Assembly: GCA_041612035.1 (NCBI GenBank)
Contig: JBFILX010000069.1
Location: 1-9,604, forward strand
Length of the DNA stretch: 9,604 bases
Direction of reading: 5' to 3'
Source of the DNA: SZUA-320 sp041612035
Lineage (GTDB): Bacteria; Gemmatimonadota; Gemmatimonadetes; Gemmatimonadales; GWC2-71-9
Part shown: piece by piece, positions 5,614-9,604 of the stretch
Layout of the letters: every line of letters starts with the position of its first letter
Position numbering within the stretch: position 1 is the stretch's first letter
Position numbers and translations under genes: made by a program
Notes under the pieces: model-generated
Told to the model about the DNA's origin: nothing
The model's input: only the letters and a program-made list of their open reading frames with translations
Database searches by the model: none

Positions 5614-7926
5614 GTGACCTCGCCCGCCACGGTCGACGGTCCCCGCGCGGCCTGTACCCTGCGCGTGACGGGGGTGGTGCAGGGCGTGGGGTTCCGCCCC
5701 TTCGTGCACCGCCTCGCGCTGCTCCACGGGCTGGCCGGCTGGGTCCGGAACGCGTCCGGCGCGGTGCAGATCCACGTGGAGGGCCCCGCCGACGCGCTCG
5801 ACGCGTTCGCCGACCGGCTGCGGCGCGACGCGCCGGTCCTGGCCCGGGTGGAGGCCGTGGGACGGGAGGACCTGGCGGCCGAGGGCCTGCGGGGCTTCAC
5901 CATCCTGCCCAGCCTCGACGAGCCCGGACGGCGCCAGCCGGTCTCGCCCGACGTGGCTCTCTGCGCCGCGTGCGAGGCCGAGTTGTTCGATCCGGCCAAC
6001 CGGCGCTACCGGTACCCGTTCATCACGTGCACCGACTGCGGGCCCCGCTTCACCGTGATCGAGGCGATGCCCTACGACCGGGAACGGACCAGCATGCGGG
6101 CCTTCCCGCAGTGCCCCGAATGCCTGGCCGAGTATCTGTTCGAGGGGGATCGCCGGTTCCACTCCGAGACCAACAGCTGTCCCCGCTGCGGCCCCAGGGT
6201 CTGGTTCGAACTGCCGGGCCGGGACGGCCCCTTCTGCGATGGGGAAGACGCCATCATCCGGGGGGCCGGGGTGGTGCGCTGGGGCGGCATCCTGGCCCTG
6301 CGGGGACTGGGCGGCTTCCACCTGGCGGCCGATGCGACCCAGCCCGCCGCGGTTGCCCGGCTCCGGGAGCGGAAGCACCGGGAGGCCAAGCCCCTCGCGG
6401 TGATGGTCCGCACCCTGGAGGATGCCCGCCGGCTGGGCCAGGTGGGTGAACCGGAGGCGGCCCTGCTCGCCGGCCCGGAGCGCCCGATCGTGCTGCTGCG
6501 CCGGTCGGCGGACGCCGGCCTGGCCGACGGTGTCGCCCCCGGGCTGGCGGAGGTCGGGGTGATGCTGGCCTACACGCCGCTGCACCATCTCCTGCTCGAC
6601 GTGGCCGGGCGTCCCCTGGTCATGACCAGCGGCAACCAGTCGGAGGAACCGATCGCCATCGGCAACGCCGAGGCCAAGGCGCGGCTGGGGGCCATCGCCG
6701 ACGGGTTCCTCCTGCACGACCGCGCGATCGTCTCCCGCTATGACGACTCGGTGGTCCGGCCCACCCCGGTCGGGCCGGTCTTCCTGCGCCGGGCCCGGGG
6801 CTACGCCCCGGCCCACCAGGACCTGCCGGTGGCGAGCCCCCGCCCGCTGGTGGCGGTGGGCCCCCACCTCAAGAACACCCTCACCCTGGTGCACGGCCGC
6901 CGGGCCTGGGCCAGTCAGCACGTGGGCGACCTCGAGAACCTGGAGACGGTGGAGCAGTTCCGCGCGGCCCTGGGGCGCCTGTCGTCCCTCTTCCGGATCC
7001 GGCCCGAGGTGGCGGCGCGCGACCTGCACCCGGGGTACCTCTCCACCCGCCTGGCGAACGAACTCGGGCTGGAGCCGGTCATCGCGGTGCAGCACCACCA
7101 CGCCCACGTGGCCGCCGTGATGGCCGAGCATGGCCTCACCGAGCCGGTCCTGGGGCTGGCGTTCGACGGCACCGGGTACGGCGACGACGGGACCGTGTGG
7201 GGGGCCGAGCTGCTGCTGGCCGACCTCACCGGATACCGGCGGCTGGCGCATCTGCGGTACGTCTCCCTGCCGGGCGGCGACCTGGCCGCCCGCCTGCCGT
7301 GGCGGTCCGCGCTGGCCTACGCGGTGCTCGAGCCCGGGGGGCCGGACCGGCTCGCGGCCGCGTTCGACGGGGTGCCGCCCCGTCTGCTGGAGATGGCCCG
7401 GCTCCAGGCCGAGCGGGGGCTCAACGCGCCGAGGGTCTCCTCCATGGGCCGGCTGTTCGATGCGGCCGCCGCGCTGCTCGGCGTGCGGCGGCACGCGAGC
7501 TACGAGGGCCAGGCCGCGATGGAGCTGGAGAGCCTGGCGGGGCGCCGGCCCGCGGCGCCGAGCGCGCCCCGCCTCGCGAAGGACGCGACCGGGCGCTGGG
7601 TCTGGGACCCGGTGCCGCTCCTGCTGGAGATGGCCGAACGCCGAAGCGCCGGGACGTCGGTGGAGGACCTGGCGGCCGGGTTCCACGAGAGCGTGGCGGC
7701 GGCGGCGGTGGCCATGGTGGAGCACGCGGCCGGGCCGTCCATGCCCGCCGCCGTCTGCCTGTGCGGCGGGAGCTTCCAGAACGCCCGGCTGCTGGGCTCG
7801 GTGACGGGCCGGCTGCGCACGGCCGGGTTCACGCCGCTGATCCCGCGCCGGTTCAGTCCGAACGACGGAGCGGTGAGCCTGGGCCAGGCCGCGGTTGCGG
7901 CCGCCCTGCTCGCCCGCGCCGGCTGA
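5614..7926 (+). CDS. hypF: HypF carbamoyltransferase
   Basis: This 770-residue enzyme activates carbamoyl phosphate and transfers the carbamoyl group to the C-terminal cysteine of HypE, the first step toward the cyanide ligands. Domains in order: acylphosphatase-like (about 12-100; VQGVGFRPF with R28, and N46), zinc-finger region (C117/C120, C139/C142, C167/C170, C189/C192, with the exact family spacing of 18, 24 and 18 residues), YrdC-like (about 205-395; KHREAKPLAVM at 254-264), and Kae1-like (about 410-770; VQHHHAH at 492-498, FDGTGYGDDG at 517-526, CGGSFQN at 717-723, and D751 in SPNDGA). The start is a GTG at 5614, one base after the hypB stop. No clear ribosome site precedes it and no better in-frame start comes before the acylphosphatase domain, so reinitiation after hypB is likely. 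Length and motifs are normal. A long open frame on the other strand across this gene is a codon-bias shadow. Confidence 0.97.
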   Translation: MTSPATVDGPRAACTLRVTGVVQGVGFRPFVHRLALLHGLAGWVRNASGAVQIHVEGPADALDAFADRLRRDAPVLARVEAVGREDLAAEGLRGFTILPSLDEPGRRQPVSPDVALCAACEAELFDPANRRYRYPFITCTDCGPRFTVIEAMPYDRERTSMRAFPQCPECLAEYLFEGDRRFHSETNSCPRCGPRVWFELPGRDGPFCDGEDAIIRGAGVVRWGGILALRGLGGFHLAADATQPAAVARLRERKHREAKPLAVMVRTLEDARRLGQVGEPEAALLAGPERPIVLLRRSADAGLADGVAPGLAEVGVMLAYTPLHHLLLDVAGRPLVMTSGNQSEEPIAIGNAEAKARLGAIADGFLLHDRAIVSRYDDSVVRPTPVGPVFLRRARGYAPAHQDLPVASPRPLVAVGPHLKNTLTLVHGRRAWASQHVGDLENLETVEQFRAALGRLSSLFRIRPEVAARDLHPGYLSTRLANELGLEPVIAVQHHHAHVAAVMAEHGLTEPVLGLAFDGTGYGDDGTVWGAELLLADLTGYRRLAHLRYVSLPGGDLAARLPWRSALAYAVLEPGGPDRLAAAFDGVPPRLLEMARLQAERGLNAPRVSSMGRLFDAAAALLGVRRHASYEGQAAMELESLAGRRPAAPSAPRLAKDATGRWVWDPVPLLLEMAERRSAGTSVEDLAAGFHESVAAAAVAMVEHAAGPSMPAAVCLCGGSFQNARLLGSVTGRLRTAGFTPLIPRRFSPNDGAVSLGQAAVAAALLARAG

Positions 7927-7942
7927 CCAGGAGGAGGGTCGC

Positions 7943-8239
7943 ATGTGCCTGGGGATTCCGGGACGGATCACCTCGATGCGCGACGACCGCGGGCTCGCCA
8001 TGGGGGTGGTGGACTTCGGCGGGGTGACCCGCGAGTGCTGCCTCGCCTACGTGGCCGACCAGGTCGCCCCCGGCGACTACGTGGTGGTGCACGTGGGGTT
8101 CGCGATCTCCCGGATCGCCGAGGAGGAGGCCCGACGCACCTTCGAGGCGCTGCGGGAGATGAGCCAGCTCGACGAGCTCGACTGGATGCGGGAGGTCGCG
8201 GAGCGGAGCCTGGAGGGTCTGCCGGGGGGCGCCGCATGA
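7943..8239 (+). CDS. hypC: HypC, maturation chaperone
   Basis: This 98-residue chaperone holds the Fe(CN)2CO unit together with HypD and passes it to the large-subunit precursor. The start at 7943 has GGAGG at 7933-7937, 5 bases upstream, and gives the diagnostic N-terminus MCLGIPG, in which C2 becomes the N-terminal metal-binding residue after Met removal. An in-frame ATG 48 bases upstream lies inside hypF and would bury this essential cysteine, so it is not used. The second functional residue, H50, is in VVVHVGFAI. A charged C-terminal helix follows (about 57-92), making the protein somewhat longer than the usual 75-90 residues. The 16-base gap after hypF is the largest in the operon. The stop overlaps the hypD start as ATGA. 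Confidence 0.97.
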   Translation: MCLGIPGRITSMRDDRGLAMGVVDFGGVTRECCLAYVADQVAPGDYVVVHVGFAISRIAEEEARRTFEALREMSQLDELDWMREVAERSLEGLPGGAA

Positions 8240-9348
8240 AGTACCTGACGGAGTATCGCGACGCGGGGATCGCGCGGGGCCTGGTGGCCCGGATCCGCGA
8301 AGCCGCCACCCGCCCCTGGGTCCTGATGGAGGTCTGCGGCGGACAGACCCACACCATCGTCCGGCAGGGCATCGACGAGCTGCTGCAGGACGCGGTGGAG
8401 ATGGTGCACGGCCCCGGCTGCCCGGTGTGCGTGACCCCGCTGGAGCAGATCGACAAGGCGCTCGAACTGGCCCGGCGCCCCGACGTGATCTTCACCTCCT
8501 TCGGCGACATGCTCCGGGTCCCCGGCAGCGACTGCGACCTGCAGCAGATCCGCTCGCGCGGCGGCCAGGTCCGGGTGGTGTACAGCCCGCTCGACGCCCT
8601 GGACCTGGCGATCCGTCACCCGGACCGCCAGGTCGTCTTCTTCGCGGTGGGGTTCGAGACCACCGCGCCGGCCAACGCAATGGCGGTGCGCCGGGCCCGC
8701 GACCTGGGGGTCCGGAACTTCAGCGTCCTGGTCTCCCACGTCACCGTGCCGCCCGCCATCACCGCCCTGCTCGACGCGCCCGACAACCGGGTGCAGGGGT
8801 TCCTCGCGGCGGGGCACGTCTGCACCGTGATGGGGTGGCGGGAGTACGAGCCCATCGCCGCCCGCTACCGGGTGCCGATCGTGGTCACCGGGTTCGAGCC
8901 GGTGGACATCCTGGAGGGGATCCTGCTGTGCGTGCGCCAGCTCGAAGCGGGGCGCCACGAGGTGGAGAACCAGTACGTGCGGTCGGTGCGGCGGGACGGC
9001 ACGGTCCCCGCCCGGTCGCAGGTCGAGGAGGTGTTCCAGCTGGTGGACCGGAAGTGGCGCGGCATCGGCACCATCCCCCGCAGCGGGCTCGGCCTCCGGC
9101 CCGAGTTCGCCCTGTTCGATGCCGAGAAGCGCTTCGGGCTCGGGGCGATGGCGGTGGAGGAGCCGGAGGAGTGCCGGGCGGGCGAGGTGCTCCGGGGCAA
9201 GATCAAGCCCTTCGAGTGCCCCGCGTTCGGGACGCGGTGCACCCCGGAGCGGCCGCTCGGCGCGCCGATGGTGTCCACCGAGGGCGCCTGCGCCGCCTAC
9301 TTCAACTACGGCCGGCTCCGGACCGCCGGCCCCGTGGAGGTCCCGTGA
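8236..9348 (+). CDS. hypD: HypD, iron-sulfur scaffold of cofactor assembly
   Basis: This 370-residue protein works with HypC and HypE to build the Fe(CN)2CO group. The start ATG at 8236 overlaps the hypC stop, and the first residues MKYLTEYRD match the family. Conserved cysteines in the catalytic part are C34 in MEVCGGQTH and C62/C65 in GPGCPVCVTP; the redox-active thiol pair and iron binding are attributed to this set. FAVGFETTAP (136-145) and SHVTVPPAI (167-175) are further family signatures. The C-terminal four-iron cluster ligands are C313, C328, C335 and C352, in the order EEC, FEC, TRC and GAC. The length is normal and nothing is missing. No strong ribosome site is visible, so coupling to hypC is likely. 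It is cytoplasmic. Confidence 0.97.
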   Translation: MKYLTEYRDAGIARGLVARIREAATRPWVLMEVCGGQTHTIVRQGIDELLQDAVEMVHGPGCPVCVTPLEQIDKALELARRPDVIFTSFGDMLRVPGSDCDLQQIRSRGGQVRVVYSPLDALDLAIRHPDRQVVFFAVGFETTAPANAMAVRRARDLGVRNFSVLVSHVTVPPAITALLDAPDNRVQGFLAAGHVCTVMGWREYEPIAARYRVPIVVTGFEPVDILEGILLCVRQLEAGRHEVENQYVRSVRRDGTVPARSQVEEVFQLVDRKWRGIGTIPRSGLGLRPEFALFDAEKRFGLGAMAVEEPEECRAGEVLRGKIKPFECPAFGTRCTPERPLGAPMVSTEGACAAYFNYGRLRTAGPVEVP

Positions 9349-9604
9349 CCGCCCCCCTCACTTCCGGACCGGTCTGCCCGGTGCCGCTGGGCGCCGACCG
9401 GGTCCAGCTGGGGCACGGGTCCGGCGGCAAGCTGAGCGCGGCGCTGCTGCGCGAGCGGTTCCTGCCGCATTTCGCCGACCCGGCGCTCGCCCCGCTGGGG
9501 GACGCGGCGGTGCTCGACCTGGGGCAGGGCGAGGTGGCCCTCTCCACCGACACCTTCGTGGTGAGCCCGCTCGAGTTCCCCGGGGGGAACATCGGGGCCC
9601 TCGC
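9345..9604 (+). CDS. hypE: HypE, 5' part (cut by right edge)
   Basis: Only the first 86 codons are present. The likely start is a GTG at 9345 that overlaps the hypD stop as GTGA. GGAGGT at 9336-9341 precedes it by only 3 bases, closer than usual. A second in-frame GTG at 9381 lacks any ribosome site and is less likely. The family signature is clear: HGSGGK at 24-29, GDAAVL at 52-57, STDTFVVSP at 67-75 and PLEFPGGNIG at 75-84, the nucleotide-binding N-terminal region of the PurM-like fold. HypE dehydrates the S-carbamoyl group it receives from HypF to a thiocyanate, the donor of cyanide to HypC-HypD. The C-terminal cysteine that carries the group is outside the window, so completeness cannot be judged. 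Confidence 0.95.
   Translation, partial: MTAPLTSGPVCPVPLGADRVQLGHGSGGKLSAALLRERFLPHFADPALAPLGDAAVLDLGQGEVALSTDTFVVSPLEFPGGNIGAL

Noticed and set aside
7895..7942. Upstream in-frame ATG for hypC
   Set aside because: It would bury the essential N-terminal Cys of MCLG; the ATG at 7943 has a well-placed ribosome site.
5497..8001. 834-codon open frame on the - strand opposite hypF
   Set aside because: Its translation is rich in P, G, R and A with no recognisable domain; it is a shadow of strong GC third-position bias in hypF, whose full domain set is intact.

Overview
The window is a compact, high-GC chromosomal segment carrying an uptake [NiFe]-hydrogenase operon on the + strand, read nearly end to end with overlapping genes. 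A divergent c-type cytochrome lipoprotein gene runs off the left edge on the - strand. The very high GC content, the lipobox-bearing heme protein and the periplasmic (Tat-exported) hydrogenase point to a diderm, high-GC, respiring bacterium. The style of the cytochrome lipoprotein recalls Gemmatimonadota, but that assignment is a tentative impression and not something the window proves.

Layout. Positions 1-296 (-) hold the 5' part of a heme-binding lipoprotein gene. Positions 297-590 are a divergent intergenic region with an A+T-rich core (44 of 100 bases G/C at 361-460, in an otherwise strongly GC-rich window), two short inverted repeats, and a GC-rich leader in which the hydrogenase Shine-Dalgarno can pair with upstream sequence. 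From 591 the operon runs: small subunit (hyaA), large subunit (hyaB), cytochrome b (hyaC), maturation endopeptidase (hyaD), hypA, hypB, hypF, hypC, hypD and the first 86 codons of hypE, cut by the right edge.

How the genes work together. HypF and HypE make the cyanide ligands from carbamoyl phosphate. HypC and HypD assemble the Fe(CN)2CO unit. HypA and HypB deliver nickel. HyaD clips the 15-residue C-terminal tail of HyaB. The HyaA-HyaB dimer is carried out by the Tat signal on HyaA and anchored next to the di-heme cytochrome b, which passes electrons from H2 to quinone. All core active-site and cluster ligands can be seen.

The most notable point is HypA. It is only 86 residues and lacks the four-cysteine zinc domain that defines the family, while both flanks of that domain, including the MHE nickel-binding start, are kept. 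HypB also lacks the N-terminal cysteine/histidine nickel motif and keeps only the G-domain metal site. The small subunit has the ordinary four-cysteine proximal cluster rather than the six-cysteine set of classic O2-tolerant membrane-bound hydrogenases.
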